Below, in pieces: positions 35,446-44,985 of a DNA stretch of 64,000 bases. The first letter of the stretch is position 1. Every line of letters starts with the position of its first letter. The notes beneath the pieces were generated by a model, which was not told the DNA's origin, searched no databases, and saw nothing but the letters and a program-made list of their open reading frames with translations. Location: positions 248,001 through 312,000 of the forward strand of contig NZ_OLMR01000003.1 of NCBI RefSeq assembly GCF_900291955.1, in the 5' to 3' direction. The DNA comes from Pseudoruminococcus massiliensis. Its GTDB lineage: Bacteria; Bacillota; Clostridia; Oscillospirales; Acutalibacteraceae. The translations under genes were made by a program, and so were the position numbers.

Positions 35446-35474
35446 TCCCACGAAACGACTAAGCGTCCGTGGGA
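35446..35474 (-). terminator. Terminator of adhE
   Basis: TCCCACG / CGTGGGA stem enclosing a GAC-GTC inner pair; the minus strand continues TTTTCTTT. Located 33 bases after the adhE stop. Confidence 0.7.
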
Positions 35475-35506
35475 ATTCCTTAAGCAGTTAATATTTATAA
35501 GCGGTA

Positions 35507-38143
35507 TTACTTACCGTAGTAAGCCTTAAGATACATTTCCTTAATCTCGCTCATAAGTGGGTATCTTGGGTTAGCACCTGTGCACTGGTCATCAAATGCG
35601 TCCTCAACCATCTTATCGAGGTTATCAAGGAAGTACTTCTCGTCTACGCCGTAATCAGCGATTGTCTTCTTAATACCAACTCTTGCCTTGAGTTCTTCGA
35701 TAGCGTCGATGAACTTCTCGAATGTTTCTTCATTTGTCTTACCGAAGATACCGCAGAAGTTAGCACACTCAACATATCTCTCAAGAGCGTGTGGATACTG
35801 ATACTGTGAGAATGTACCCATCTTTGCAGGTACTGGGTCAGCGTTGAAACGCATAACAGATGTGATAAGGATAGCATTAGCAATACCATGTGGGAGGTGA
35901 TGATAAGCACCGAGCTTATGTGCGAGTGAATGGCAAACACCGAGGAATGCGTTAGCGAATGCCATACCAGCCATGCAAGATGCGTCTGCCATCTTCTCAC
36001 GAGCGTGTGGGTCATTTGCACCATTCTCATATGCTGATGGGAGATATGTGAAGATGTTCTTCATTGCTTTAAGAGCAAGACCATCTGTGTAATCTGTTGC
36101 CATGATTGAAGCATAAGCCTCAAGAGCATGAGTAAGAGCATCGATACCAGATGCACTTGTAAGACCCTTTGGCTGGTTCATCATGTTGTCAGCATCAATG
36201 ATTGACATATTTGGAAGGAGCTGATAGTCAGCAAGAGGATACTTTTGACCTGTCTTTTCGTCTGTGATAACAGCGAAAGGAGTAACTTCAGAACCTGTTC
36301 CTGAAGATGTTGGGATAGCTACGAAATAAGCCTTCTCGCCCATTGTTGGGAATGTATAGATTCTCTTTCTGATATCCATAAATCTCATAGCCATATCCTG
36401 GAAGTTTGCTTCTGGATGTTCATAAAGAACCCACATAATCTTACCAGCGTCCATAGCAGAACCACCGCCAAGAGCGATTATGACATCAGGCTCAAACATT
36501 CTCATAGCTGCTGCGCCTTCCTCTGCAGAAGCGAGTGTTGGGTCTGGCTGAACATGATAGAAGCAAGTGTGCTGAATACCCATTTGGTCGAGTTTCTCTT
36601 CGATTGGCTTTACATAACCATTCTTATAAAGGAAGGTGTCAGTAACGATGAATGCCTTCTTCTTGTGCATAACTGTGCCAAGCTCGTCAAGGGCAACTGG
36701 CATACAGCCTTTCTTAAAGTAAACCTTTTGAGGTGCTCTGAACCACAACATATTTTCTCTCCTCTCAGCAACTGTTTTGATGTTAATAAGATGCTTAACA
36801 CCAACATTCTCAGAAACAGAGTTACCGCCCCATGAGCCGCAGCCAAGTGTAAGAGATGGTGCCATCTTGAAGTTATAAAGGTCACCGATACCGCCGTGTG
36901 AAGATGGAGTATTGATAACAATACGGCAAGTCTTCATTGCGTGGGAATGCTTCTCAATCTTTTCCTTCTGAGCTGGGTGAATGTAGAGAGAAGATGTATG
37001 ACCGTAACCGCCGTCAGCAACAAGCTGTGCAGCCTTTGCAAGAGCGTCATCAAAGTTCTCAGCCTTATACATAGCAAGAACTGGAGAAAGCTTCTCGTGA
37101 GCAAACTCTTCGCTGATGTCTACGGACTCAACCTCACCGATAAGAATCTTTGTATTTTCTGGAACATCAACGCCTGCGAGCTTAGCGATTGTGTAAGCCT
37201 TCTGACCAACAATCTTTGCGTTAAGAGCACCGTTGATGATGATTGTCTTTCTAACCTTGTCGAGCTCGTCGCCCTTGAGGAAGTAGCAGCCTCTGTCTGC
37301 GAACTCCTTCTTAACAGCGTCATAAACGCCCTTAAGAACAGTTACACTCTGCTCAGAAGCACAAATCATACCATTATCAAATGTCTTTGAATGAATAATA
37401 GAGTTAACAGCAAGCTTAATATCAGCTGTATCGTCGATGATAACAGGTGTATTACCAGCACCAACGCCGAGAGCAGGCTTACCTGAAGAATAAGCAGCCT
37501 TAACCATACCAGGACCACCTGTTGCGAGGATTGTATCAGCCTCTCTCATAAGCTCGTTTGTAAGCTCGAGTGATGGAACATCAATCCAGCCGATGATGCC
37601 TTCTGGAGCACCAGCAGCAACAGCAGCATCAAGAACTACCTTTGCAGCAGCAATAGTAGAATTCTTTGCACGAGGGTGTGGGCTGATAAGGATTGCATTT
37701 CTTGTCTTTAAGCAGATAAGTGACTTAAAGATAGCAGTAGAAGTTGGGTTTGTTGTTGGGATAACAGCACCGATAAGACCGATTGGCTCTGCAATCTTCT
37801 TAATGCCATATGCTGTGTCCTCTTCGATAACACCACAAGTCTTTGTGTTCTTGTAATAGTTGTAGATATATTCGGATGCGTAGTGATTCTTAATAACCTT
37901 ATCCTCTACAACGCCCATGCCTGTTTCAGCAACAGCGAGCTTTGCAAGAGGGATACGCTGCTTATTAGCAGCATCAGCGGCAGCAAAAAAGATTTTGTCA
38001 ACCTGCTCCTGAGTGTAATTAGCAAAAATTCTTTGAGCCTCTCTCATTGCAGCAATCTTAGCCTGAAGAGCTTCGATGTTGTCAATAATTGTTTCAGTTG
38101 CAGTATTTTCTGCTGCAACCTCTTGGATTTTCTCCTTAGCCAT
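35507..38143 (-). CDS. adhE: Bifunctional acetaldehyde/alcohol dehydrogenase AdhE
   Basis: 878 aa. The N-terminal aldehyde dehydrogenase half (about 1-450) reduces acetyl-CoA to acetaldehyde: VGAGNTPVIIDDTAD and the catalytic Cys in DNGMICASEQSV. The C-terminal iron-dependent alcohol dehydrogenase half (about 455-878) makes ethanol: ALGGGSAMDAGKIMW for NAD and histidines in ALTHALEAYAS, GVCHSLAHKLGAYHHLPHG for iron. It regenerates NAD+ in fermentation and probably forms spirosomes. Codon choice is markedly more biased and less AT-rich than neighbours, as in highly expressed genes. A consensus promoter with a Rex-like site precedes it. Confidence 0.97.
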   Translation of the reverse strand: MAKEKIQEVAAENTATETIIDNIEALQAKIAAMREAQRIFANYTQEQVDKIFFAAADAANKQRIPLAKLAVAETGMGVVEDKVIKNHYASEYIYNYYKNTKTCGVIEEDTAYGIKKIAEPIGLIGAVIPTTNPTSTAIFKSLICLKTRNAILISPHPRAKNSTIAAAKVVLDAAVAAGAPEGIIGWIDVPSLELTNELMREADTILATGGPGMVKAAYSSGKPALGVGAGNTPVIIDDTADIKLAVNSIIHSKTFDNGMICASEQSVTVLKGVYDAVKKEFADRGCYFLKGDELDKVRKTIIINGALNAKIVGQKAYTIAKLAGVDVPENTKILIGEVESVDISEEFAHEKLSPVLAMYKAENFDDALAKAAQLVADGGYGHTSSLYIHPAQKEKIEKHSHAMKTCRIVINTPSSHGGIGDLYNFKMAPSLTLGCGSWGGNSVSENVGVKHLINIKTVAERRENMLWFRAPQKVYFKKGCMPVALDELGTVMHKKKAFIVTDTFLYKNGYVKPIEEKLDQMGIQHTCFYHVQPDPTLASAEEGAAAMRMFEPDVIIALGGGSAMDAGKIMWVLYEHPEANFQDMAMRFMDIRKRIYTFPTMGEKAYFVAIPTSSGTGSEVTPFAVITDEKTGQKYPLADYQLLPNMSIIDADNMMNQPKGLTSASGIDALTHALEAYASIMATDYTDGLALKAMKNIFTYLPSAYENGANDPHAREKMADASCMAGMAFANAFLGVCHSLAHKLGAYHHLPHGIANAILITSVMRFNADPVPAKMGTFSQYQYPHALERYVECANFCGIFGKTNEETFEKFIDAIEELKARVGIKKTIADYGVDEKYFLDNLDKMVEDAFDDQCTGANPRYPLMSEIKEMYLKAYYGK

Positions 38144-38204
38144 GGTAAGTCCTCCTATTATTATAAATATAATCTGCTTTGTAATTGTTTCGCTTACAAG
38201 AATG

Positions 38205-38233
38205 ATTATAAGACATTGTTAAAAAAATGTCAA
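38205..38233 (-). promoter_or_regulatory. adhE promoter with overlapping Rex-like operator
   Basis: TTGACA (38228-38233), 17 bases, TATAAT (38205-38210) on the minus strand. The spacer and -35 contain, read on the plus strand at 38216-38233, TTGTTAA-AAAA-ATGTCAA: the left half matches the clostridial Rex half-site TTGTTAA fully, the right half matches 4 of 7. Rex, an NADH sensor, is known to control adhE in clostridia; use of this site is inferred. The rest of the adhE upstream region (38234-38506) is AT-rich and shows no other feature. Confidence 0.6.
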
Positions 38234-38506
38234 TAAGCATTTTTATGTAATTTTTGCTAAGAAAATCGAATTTAAACAAGGTGCAAAAAAGTAGATGCTT
38301 TGTCCGCTGAATTTTGTCTTATAAAGTTCAATCATAATTTTATTTTCTGTTATATTTGCATAATTTTAGCTTGTCAAAAAATTAGCAATTTCATTTTTCC
38401 GCTATTTTAAGCCTTTTTGTTAAAATTTATTTGTAGAAAAAGTAGAAAATAGCATTTTTATAAAATAATCCGTTTTTATTTTTTGTAATACTAATAAGCT
38501 GAGAAA

Positions 38507-38555
38507 ATAAGGCGTATATTGTCGAAAAATTCTTTTCTGACAATATACGCCTTAT
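38507..38555 (-). terminator. Terminator of the DUF5711 gene
   Basis: 17-bp perfect stem ATAAGGCGTATATTGTC / GACAATATACGCCTTAT, 68 bases after the stop; minus strand ends in TTATTTTC. Confidence 0.75.
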
Positions 38556-38623
38556 CAAAAATCAACTTTAAAAAGTAATCATATTGTGTTATTTGCGTAA
38601 AAGAAACCCGTTTTTATTTACAA

Positions 38624-39949
38624 CTATTTTACAGTACTGTTCATTTCTGCTTTAATAATCTCTGTTGCTCCAAGTGCATAAACAGTATTGTCATTAGCCA
38701 TAGCAATCTTTTTTAGCGTCTGCTCACACTTCTTTTGGGCAGTAAGCTTGCCACTCTCTTTATCATAGAGATAAATTGTATCACCAGATGAAACTGCTAC
38801 GGATTTATCTGCATTAGAAATTGATTCAACCTTAATATCTGTCGAAATAGTTGCAGTTGTCTTGCCCTCTGGAGAAATTGTCACAATTTCACAATCTCTG
38901 CCATCTGGATACTTTGCAAGTGACAATGCTATCCCCTTTTCATTTGAAACCTCATAATTTGTAATCGTTTTAGAATCATAGCTTATAAGATTTTTCTTAT
39001 TATTCTCTATATCAAAGAAGTAGCTTTCATTCTTGCCGATTGCGGCTGCATTTCCGTTATCAAAGAATTTTACATCATAAATGCTATTATCCTTGAGTTC
39101 ATACTTTGCTATATAAGCATCTTGGCTGAAATCGAGTATATAAACTGAGCTCACAAGAGAACCCTTCTGTGCGGAAATACCCGAAACAATAGCACGAGTT
39201 CCATCAGAATTTATTGAAATATTATTTATATAATAATCTGCAAAGGAATAGGCATATTTTTCCTTATTATCCTTGCTATATACAGTAAGCTTTGCGAGAT
39301 AGTCATCAGATTGAGTAACCGCAGCAAACACACCGCTTGCTGAAATATCAGCACAGAAAATCTTATTTTTAAGCGAAAGATTATATAATTCATCGCTATG
39401 ACTAAGAATCCTTAATCCTGTTCCGCCAACATTAAAAATCATAGAATAGTCACGACTTGTCCTTAATATAGGCTTTGCAAAAGCATTTCCAAGATTTTGT
39501 CGCTGACCGGCATTATCATTCAAAAGCACAATGCTTGTATCACTTACATATATAGGGGTTTTTTCATCCATAAGGGCAAAGTTTCCGTCTGTAACTTCAT
39601 TTCCATTTATGCTTGAAGGGTATCCATCACCCTGAGATATACCTAACAAATCATACTGAATAAATCTTGAAACATTATCTGGAGAAAGATTTTCCCAGTT
39701 AAGTATGACAAGAAGCAAAATCACACACGCAAAAATTATCAGCAATACCTTTAAAAGCTTTTTTATAAGTTCTGGTTGAATAGGTGTAGGCTCATCATAC
39801 TTATCAATAGGCACATCTTCATAGCTTACAACTCGTCTATCTGCGGCATTTTTTTCTTTAGCGGCAGCATGTCTTTCACCTCTTGCAGAGCGTTTAGGTT
39901 GCCTTTTTTTTTCGCTTTCATCATTGAATCTATTGTTTTTTTCCGCCAT
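38624..39949 (-). CDS. DUF5711-type membrane-anchored beta-propeller protein
   Basis: 441 aa. A charged, basic N-terminal cytosolic tail (about 1-60), one transmembrane helix (LLKVLLIIFACVILLLVILNW, about 66-86), then an extracellular beta-rich region with repeated blade-like elements (GVFAAVTQSDDYLAKLTVYSKDNK, YAYSFADYYINNISINSDGTRAIVSG, YDVKFFDNGNAAAIGKNESYFFDIE) that resemble a propeller. Function unknown; single-gene unit with its own terminator. Confidence 0.65.
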   Translation of the reverse strand: MAEKNNRFNDESEKKRQPKRSARGERHAAAKEKNAADRRVVSYEDVPIDKYDEPTPIQPELIKKLLKVLLIIFACVILLLVILNWENLSPDNVSRFIQYDLLGISQGDGYPSSINGNEVTDGNFALMDEKTPIYVSDTSIVLLNDNAGQRQNLGNAFAKPILRTSRDYSMIFNVGGTGLRILSHSDELYNLSLKNKIFCADISASGVFAAVTQSDDYLAKLTVYSKDNKEKYAYSFADYYINNISINSDGTRAIVSGISAQKGSLVSSVYILDFSQDAYIAKYELKDNSIYDVKFFDNGNAAAIGKNESYFFDIENNKKNLISYDSKTITNYEVSNEKGIALSLAKYPDGRDCEIVTISPEGKTTATISTDIKVESISNADKSVAVSSGDTIYLYDKESGKLTAQKKCEQTLKKIAMANDNTVYALGATEIIKAEMNSTVK

Positions 39950-40139
39950 CTATATCTAAATCCTTTCGACAATTCGATAAAAAAATCCAATATATTCTCT
40001 ATTATACATTCATTCCCTAAGAAATTCAAGTCTGCTATATAATAGTGCTATAAGTTATCAAATAAATCATATTAGCATTGATTTAATCTGATTTCTTCTG
40101 TATAATTTAATTATATAAATAAAATTGGAAGTGTTATAT

Positions 40140-41405
40140 TTGACTTTTTTCAAGCTGATTAAAACCTATCTGAAAAAAATTAACTTTAAGATGAAAAAAT
40201 TTCTGAGATGGACACTCGTTTCCATTATAACAGGTCTTACTGTTGGAGGATTTAGTACATTATTTGCCTTTATGATGAATGTTGTTACAGATTTTCGCAG
40301 TAACAACGATTATATTATCTATTTTCTTCCATTTGCAGGTCTTATAACGGTTTTTCTATATAATGCCTTCAAATTCAAGGACGACAAAGGCACTAATCTT
40401 GTTCTTTCTACAATTCATGCACAAAGCGAAATTCCTTTCAAAATGGCTCCACTTATATTCATAACCACAATACTCACCCATCTTTTTGGAGGTTCGGCAG
40501 GTCGTGAGGGCGCCGCCTTACAGCTTGGTGGAAGTATCGGAAATCAACTTGGACGCTGGTTCAAATTCGACGACGCAGATAAAAGAGTTGTTGTTCTTTG
40601 CGGTATGAGTGCAGCTTTTTCAGCGGTTTTTGGAACGCCTATGGCTGCAGCAGTTTTTTCTATGGAGGTTGTCAGCATTGGCATAATGTATTATGCAGCA
40701 CTTGTTCCTTGTGTATTTTCATCTCTTATTGCATCATACTTTGCGACTAATTTTGGTGTTCGTGGCGAGGATTTCACATTTATAAAATTCCCGTCATTAA
40801 CATTTCTTAATACCTTTGAAACAGTCTGTCTTTCTATTCTTTGTGCTGGTATAAGCATTGCATTCTGCATTATGCTCCATAAAACAAGTGATTTACTAAG
40901 AAAATACTTGAAAAATCCTTATATAAGAATTTTTCTTGCTGGTTTAGTTGTTGTTGGTCTTACATTATTATTCAATACAAGAGATTATAATGGTGCAGGA
41001 ATACCAGTAATAACAAAAGCTCTCAAAGGTGAAGCTGTTCCCTATGCTTTTATATTAAAAATGATTTTTACAGCTATAACTATCGGTGCTGGTTTTCGTG
41101 GTGGAGAAATTGTTCCTACATTCTTTATTGGTGCGACCTTCGGCTGTCTTTTCGGAAATATCGTTGGATTTTCTCCTTCTGTCTGTGCCGCTGTTGGACT
41201 TATTGCACTTTTCTGTGGCGTTACAAACTGTCCAATAACTTCTATTCTTATCAGCTTTGAACTTTTCGGTGCAGGTGGTATACCATTCTTTATGATTGCG
41301 GTTGCAATAAGTTACTTTATGTCTGGTTACTATGGACTATATCATGACCAAACAATAGTATACTCAAAATACAAAACAAAATATGTCAATCGTCATACTA
41401 AATAA
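40140..41405 (+). CDS. ClC-family chloride channel/transporter
   Basis: 421 aa membrane protein with about ten hydrophobic segments. Selectivity-filter motifs are GGSAGREGAALQLG (GREGP variant with Ala) and GAGFRGGEIVPTFFIGATFG (GKxFP variant), placing it among bacterial ClC proteins; the gating glutamate of GREG is present. Whether it exchanges protons for chloride or carries fluoride cannot be told, although it lacks the features I associate with the fluoride branch. Start chosen at TTG 40140, with GGAAGTG 7 bases upstream; an in-frame TTG at 40125 is the alternative. Confidence 0.85.
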   Translation: MTFFKLIKTYLKKINFKMKKFLRWTLVSIITGLTVGGFSTLFAFMMNVVTDFRSNNDYIIYFLPFAGLITVFLYNAFKFKDDKGTNLVLSTIHAQSEIPFKMAPLIFITTILTHLFGGSAGREGAALQLGGSIGNQLGRWFKFDDADKRVVVLCGMSAAFSAVFGTPMAAAVFSMEVVSIGIMYYAALVPCVFSSLIASYFATNFGVRGEDFTFIKFPSLTFLNTFETVCLSILCAGISIAFCIMLHKTSDLLRKYLKNPYIRIFLAGLVVVGLTLLFNTRDYNGAGIPVITKALKGEAVPYAFILKMIFTAITIGAGFRGGEIVPTFFIGATFGCLFGNIVGFSPSVCAAVGLIALFCGVTNCPITSILISFELFGAGGIPFFMIAVAISYFMSGYYGLYHDQTIVYSKYKTKYVNRHTK

Positions 41406-41420
41406 CAGCAAAACAAAGTG

Positions 41421-41735
41421 CCTAAGAAACTCAAATGTTTCGCTCGAGCCTTTTCAAAGGCTCGTAGGTCAAGGGCAACGCCCTTGTCGCTCTTCGCAAA
41501 GAGCGACATACCTTTGGGCGAAGCCCAACATTTGTTTTTTCTTAGCGGCGGATTTTATCCGCCGCTTATTCTTTTGTTAGTAACATTAGTCCCTAAGGGC
41601 GAACTTTGTCCGCCCTTAGAGAGCAAGAGATGTTAAGGGCTTTGCCCTTAAAACCCACCAAAGGCTCTGCCTTTGGAATCCGCAAGCTTTTGAAAAAGCT
41701 TGAGCAAAACTTTTAAGTGTCTTGAGGTAGTGCAT
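41421..41735. repeat. Hairpin-array repeat element, copy B
   Basis: Same orientation and order of parts as copy A over about 306 bp. It starts CCTAAGAAACTC at 41421 and ends in TTTTAAGTGTCTTGAGG, then the shared flank AGTGCATTA. Paired changes against copy A keep stems intact: GTCGCTCTT-CGCA-AAGAGCGAC replaces GTCGCTCTC-CGCA-GAGAGCGAC, and GCGGCGGAT-TTT-ATCCGCCGC restores a mismatch present in A. Lies 15 bases after the ClC stop. Confidence 0.85.
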
Positions 41736-41935
41736 TAACTTATCGGTAGCTTAGTCCTCCGTGTGAACAAACTTCCCACACTCATCACGAGCGAGACTTG
41801 TCGAGCGATTCCGCGTCTTGGAGGAGGCGGCTCGCCACTTGCCCTTAAAACCTACGAGGGACTCTGTCCCTCGACCCTGCAAGCTTTTGAAAAAGCTTGA
41901 GCAAAACTTTTAAATGTCTAAGAAAAGTGCATTAA
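41736..41935. repeat. Hairpin-array repeat, partial copy B' attached to copy B
   Basis: A second right-hand half follows copy B. Its last 80 bases parallel the right end of B (CCCTTAAAACC..., then AAGCTTTTGAAAAAGCTTGAG and AAAACTTTTAAATGTCTAAG, then AAGTGCATTAAC). The hairpin CGAGGGAC-TCT-GTCCCTCG occupies the place of CCAAAGGC-TCT-GCCTTTGG: both arms differ, the TCT loop is kept. The first 100 bases share CGAGACTTGTCG...GCGATT...GTCTTG...GGCGGC with copy D. Confidence 0.7.
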
Positions 41936-41981
41936 CTAATCGTAGGGGCGAATGCAGTTATTTTAATTATGCCAAAAAGAA

Positions 41982-42013
41982 AAACCGTTCAATGCCATTG
42001 GCACGAACGGTTT
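41982..42013 (-). terminator. Terminator of the P-loop gene
   Basis: AAACCGTTC / GAACGGTTT with an inner TGCC-GGCA stem in the loop; flanking A and T runs allow function in both directions. Lies 25 bases after the gene end at 42039. Confidence 0.75.
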
Positions 42014-42038
42014 CTTTTTATATCATTTTAGCCTTAAA

Positions 42039-42455
42039 TCAGATTTTAACAGAAATTGCATCAAGGCTCTTTGGAAGCTCACTTTCATCAGCAGAAATCA
42101 AGAATGTAAACTTTGTTTCGGACTTAGCTGCAAGAACATTAACCTTTGTGATAAAGTCTGCGAGCTTATCAAAGTCATCACCACAAATCTTGAGTGTAGA
42201 ATCTACAAGAACATCTGTTACATCGTAGTTACCTGCACAGATACCGCTAAGAAAACCAAAGAATGAGTCATAACCTGTGATAGCATATTGGTCTGTGTCA
42301 ATAAGTCTTGCTTTATGAGTAACATCATAAGTAAGCTTTGCACCCTTTTCTACGACAACAACATTGCCGTTTGATGCTGAAACAGCTTCATTTGCGAGAG
42401 AGATGAGTTTCTTAGTTTTGCCCGAACCTTTTTTGCCTATGATTAGAGTTACCAT
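42039..42455 (-). CDS. Small P-loop protein of unknown function
   Basis: 138 aa with Walker A GKKGSGKTKK at residues 7-16 and a possible Walker B VTDVLVDST around 80. The rest (NVVVVEKGAKLTYDVTHKARLIDTDQY) is a conserved pattern I have seen in Firmicute hypothetical ATPases, but the role is not known. No membrane segments. It follows pgi by about 55 bases on the same strand and may share its transcript. Confidence 0.65.
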   Translation of the reverse strand: MVTLIIGKKGSGKTKKLISLANEAVSASNGNVVVVEKGAKLTYDVTHKARLIDTDQYAITGYDSFFGFLSGICAGNYDVTDVLVDSTLKICGDDFDKLADFITKVNVLAAKSETKFTFLISADESELPKSLDAISVKI

Positions 42456-42511
42456 TGTAACGCCTCCTTATAAATTTAACCGCATATGCGGAAAGATTAC
42501 ATATTAAAATA

Positions 42512-43849
42512 TTATTTAAGTCTTGCCTCAAGAGCCTCTTTCTGAGCCTCATAGCCAGGTTTGCCGAGAAGTGCGAACATATTCTTCTTATAGCTCTCAA
42601 CACCAGGCTGGTCAAATGGATTAATACCCATTGTATAGCCACTGATAGCACAAGCCTTCTCAAAGAAATAAATGAGATAGCCAAGCTCTGCTTCGCTTGA
42701 ATCTTCGATTGTAAGAATTACATTAGGAACTCCACCGTCTGTATGAGCAAGAACTGTTCCTTCAAAAGCTTTCTTATTAACGAAATCCATAGTCTTGCCA
42801 CTAAGGAAGTTTAGGCCGTCAACATTCTCTGGGTCTGTGCCAAGAGTAACATCTTGCTTTGGCTTATCAATAAGAACAACTGTTTCAAACATTGTACGAG
42901 AACCGTCCTGAATGAACTGTCCCATAGAATGGAGGTCTGTTGAGAAAACAACAGATGCTGGGAAAAGACCCTTGTTGTCCTTACCTTCACTTTCGCCAAA
43001 GAGCTGCTTCCACCACTCGTTCATAAGAGTGAATGCTGGCTCATAGCTTACGAGAAGCTCAATAGCCTTGCCCTTGCGATAAAGAATATTTCTGATTGCA
43101 GCATACTTATAGCAATCGTTCTTTTCGAGGTCACATACTGAAAGCTCCTCACGAGCCTTTGCAGCACCAGCCATAAGAGCATCAATATCAGCACCAGAAA
43201 CAGCGATTGGAAGAAGTCCTACTGCTGTGAGAACTGAATAACGACCACCAACATCATCAGGTACAACGAAAGTTTCATAGCCTTCACGGTCTGCGAGCAT
43301 TTTAAGAGTGCCCTTAGCCTTATCAGTTGTGCAGAAAATTCTCTCCTTAGCACCCTCTTTGCCATACTTGTTCTCAAGAAATTCTCTGAAAACTCTGAAA
43401 GCAATAGCAGGCTCAGTAGTTGTACCAGACTTAGAAATCATATTGATAGAAACATCTTTGCCCTCACAGATTTGAAGAAGCTCAGAAAGAGCAGTTGAGC
43501 TAATGCTGTTGCCTGTGAAATAGATGTCAGGAGTATCCTTTTTCAATGCATTGTAGTTCGGGGACTTCAAGAATTCAATAGCTGCACGGGCACCGAGATA
43601 AGAGCCACCAATACCGATAACAATAAATACCTCTGTATTTTTCTTGATTCTTTCAGCAGCAGCCTTAATTCTTGCGAACTCGTCCTTATCATAATCAACA
43701 GGAAGGTCAAGCCAACCAACAAAGTCATTGCCAAGACCTGATTTGTTGTGGAGCATTTCGTGAGCAGCCTTAATCTGTGGAGCAATTGCTGTATACTCAC
43801 GGTCAGCGATAAAATCCGAAACATGCTTAACGCTTAATTTTGTTGCCAT
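42512..43849 (-). CDS. pgi: Glucose-6-phosphate isomerase
   Basis: 445 aa glycolytic enzyme interconverting glucose-6-phosphate and fructose-6-phosphate. Family segments: [35 protein letters not shown] (sugar-phosphate site), [14 protein letters not shown], catalytic Glu in GPI signature region and SLGQ-type [15 protein letters not shown] 43849 was chosen because AAAGGAGG lies 12 bases upstream; the longer frame to 43924 would encode non-family residues. Codon use is biased as in abundant proteins. Confidence 0.95.
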   Translation of the reverse strand: MATKLSVKHVSDFIADREYTAIAPQIKAAHEMLHNKSGLGNDFVGWLDLPVDYDKDEFARIKAAAERIKKNTEVFIVIGIGGSYLGARAAIEFLKSPNYNALKKDTPDIYFTGNSISSTALSELLQICEGKDVSINMISKSGTTTEPAIAFRVFREFLENKYGKEGAKERIFCTTDKAKGTLKMLADREGYETFVVPDDVGGRYSVLTAVGLLPIAVSGADIDALMAGAAKAREELSVCDLEKNDCYKYAAIRNILYRKGKAIELLVSYEPAFTLMNEWWKQLFGESEGKDNKGLFPASVVFSTDLHSMGQFIQDGSRTMFETVVLIDKPKQDVTLGTDPENVDGLNFLSGKTMDFVNKKAFEGTVLAHTDGGVPNVILTIEDSSEAELGYLIYFFEKACAISGYTMGINPFDQPGVESYKKNMFALLGKPGYEAQKEALEARLK

Positions 43850-44095
43850 AATTAAAATATCCTCCTTTAAGTTAGCAGGAAGTTTGGCTAAATGCTTATT
43901 CAAAATATATGTTCGAAAAAACAAAGTTGCCTACTATTCCCCATCCCTTTATAATTTATTTTACAATATTTAAACTATAATTACAAGCCTATTTGAACAT
44001 TTTTTATAAATTTATCAAAAATCAATGATATTGTTTTTAATTTTAATCAATACTTTCGCAATAAACATTCATACAAATACCAAGCAAAAATAAAA

Positions 44096-44129
44096 AACCC
44101 AAACAACAGTCTAAGCTATCATTTGAGTT
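44096..44129 (-). terminator. Terminator of the methyltransferase gene
   Basis: 14-bp stem with several G-U pairs, AACCCAAACAACAG / CTATCATTTGAGTT on the plus strand; the minus strand runs into TTTTTATTTTT. The 300 bp between pgi and this gene holds nothing else visible. Confidence 0.65.
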
Positions 44130-44152
44130 TTAATTTAGGAAAATACTTATAT

Positions 44153-44947
44153 TTATATTTTCTCTCCTATTATAATAACATGATTACTTGCTCCAAGAAT
44201 TGATTTCTCCCTGCATATACTGTAATGATAATCACACCATATTTTAAATTCATCATCTTTCCAACTATCAATTTTATCTGCAAAAAGAGGGGTCAATCCG
44301 TCTTGTGCAAAATGGTCTATTATCTTTACATTATTATCTAAATATAATTTTTCCATTTCTTTATCTGTTGAATAATAAGTATCAGTCCAAAAACATTTTT
44401 CATCAGTATGTTTTAAAATACCTGTTGTAATAAGCTGTTCAGCTAAATTACTATCTATATATTTCTTATCAGATAATGCAACATACTGAAAAATAAAATA
44501 TCTTGGAATATATGCAGTAAAAATTAAGCCTCCCTTTTTCAATACACGCAGGGATTCAGAAAAACACTTTTCTCTTTGATTTTCATCTGTCAAATGATAG
44601 AAAGGCCCCATATTTAAAACAACATCAAAAGAATTATCTGGAAAAATGCTCATATCTGTTGCATCTAAAACAGCTGTATCCATTTTATAACTTTTGGATT
44701 TCAGTTCATTATTAATAATTTCTATATGTCTTGGAGTAATATCTGTTGCAGTTACATTGTATCCTCTATCTGCCAAATAAAATGAATATATTCCTGTTCC
44801 CGCAGCACAATCTAAAATTTTCAGATTTTCTCCCAAAATTTCATTAAGAATACGGATAGTTGTAATAAATTCAATTTTTCGTGCATTATTGGTTGTCAAT
44901 CTGTCCTCTTCACGATAATTTTCATAACTTTCTACAACATAATTCAC
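44153..44947 (-). CDS. Class I SAM-dependent methyltransferase
   Basis: 264 aa. SAM-binding motif I ILDCAAGTGIYSFYLADRGYNVTATD at about 44-70, motif II/III FDVVLNMGPFYHL near 108-120, and LRVLKKGGLIFTAYIPRYF. Substrate unknown. More AT-rich and more tyrosine/asparagine-rich than its neighbours; it interrupts a housekeeping stretch (prfC, pgi) and may be a transferred gene, though that is only an impression. Confidence 0.75.
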   Translation of the reverse strand: MNYVVESYENYREEDRLTTNNARKIEFITTIRILNEILGENLKILDCAAGTGIYSFYLADRGYNVTATDITPRHIEIINNELKSKSYKMDTAVLDATDMSIFPDNSFDVVLNMGPFYHLTDENQREKCFSESLRVLKKGGLIFTAYIPRYFIFQYVALSDKKYIDSNLAEQLITTGILKHTDEKCFWTDTYYSTDKEMEKLYLDNNVKIIDHFAQDGLTPLFADKIDSWKDDEFKIWCDYHYSICREKSILGASNHVIIIGEKI

Positions 44948-44985
44948 TGCTTATTCACCTCTCAAAACATTATTTTAAAAATTTA

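Noticed and set aside
35416-35451. GTG 35451 as start of the small membrane protein
   Set aside because: It lies inside the adhE terminator stem and lacks a ribosome site; TTG 35415 has AAAGGGGG at ideal spacing.
35644-37390. Several frames of over 100 codons opposite or offset to adhE
   Set aside because: They are shadows of a strongly codon-biased gene, with no independent start signals or protein-like composition.
41383-42228. Plus-strand reading frames of 65, 72 and 104 codons
   Set aside because: They run through the hairpin-array repeats or opposite the P-loop gene at 42039; composition follows the palindromes and there are no ribosome sites.
44153-44947. Methyltransferase as an rRNA resistance (Erm) or defence enzyme
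   Set aside because: Only general SAM-binding motifs are visible; no Erm- or DNA-methylase-specific catalytic motif was seen.
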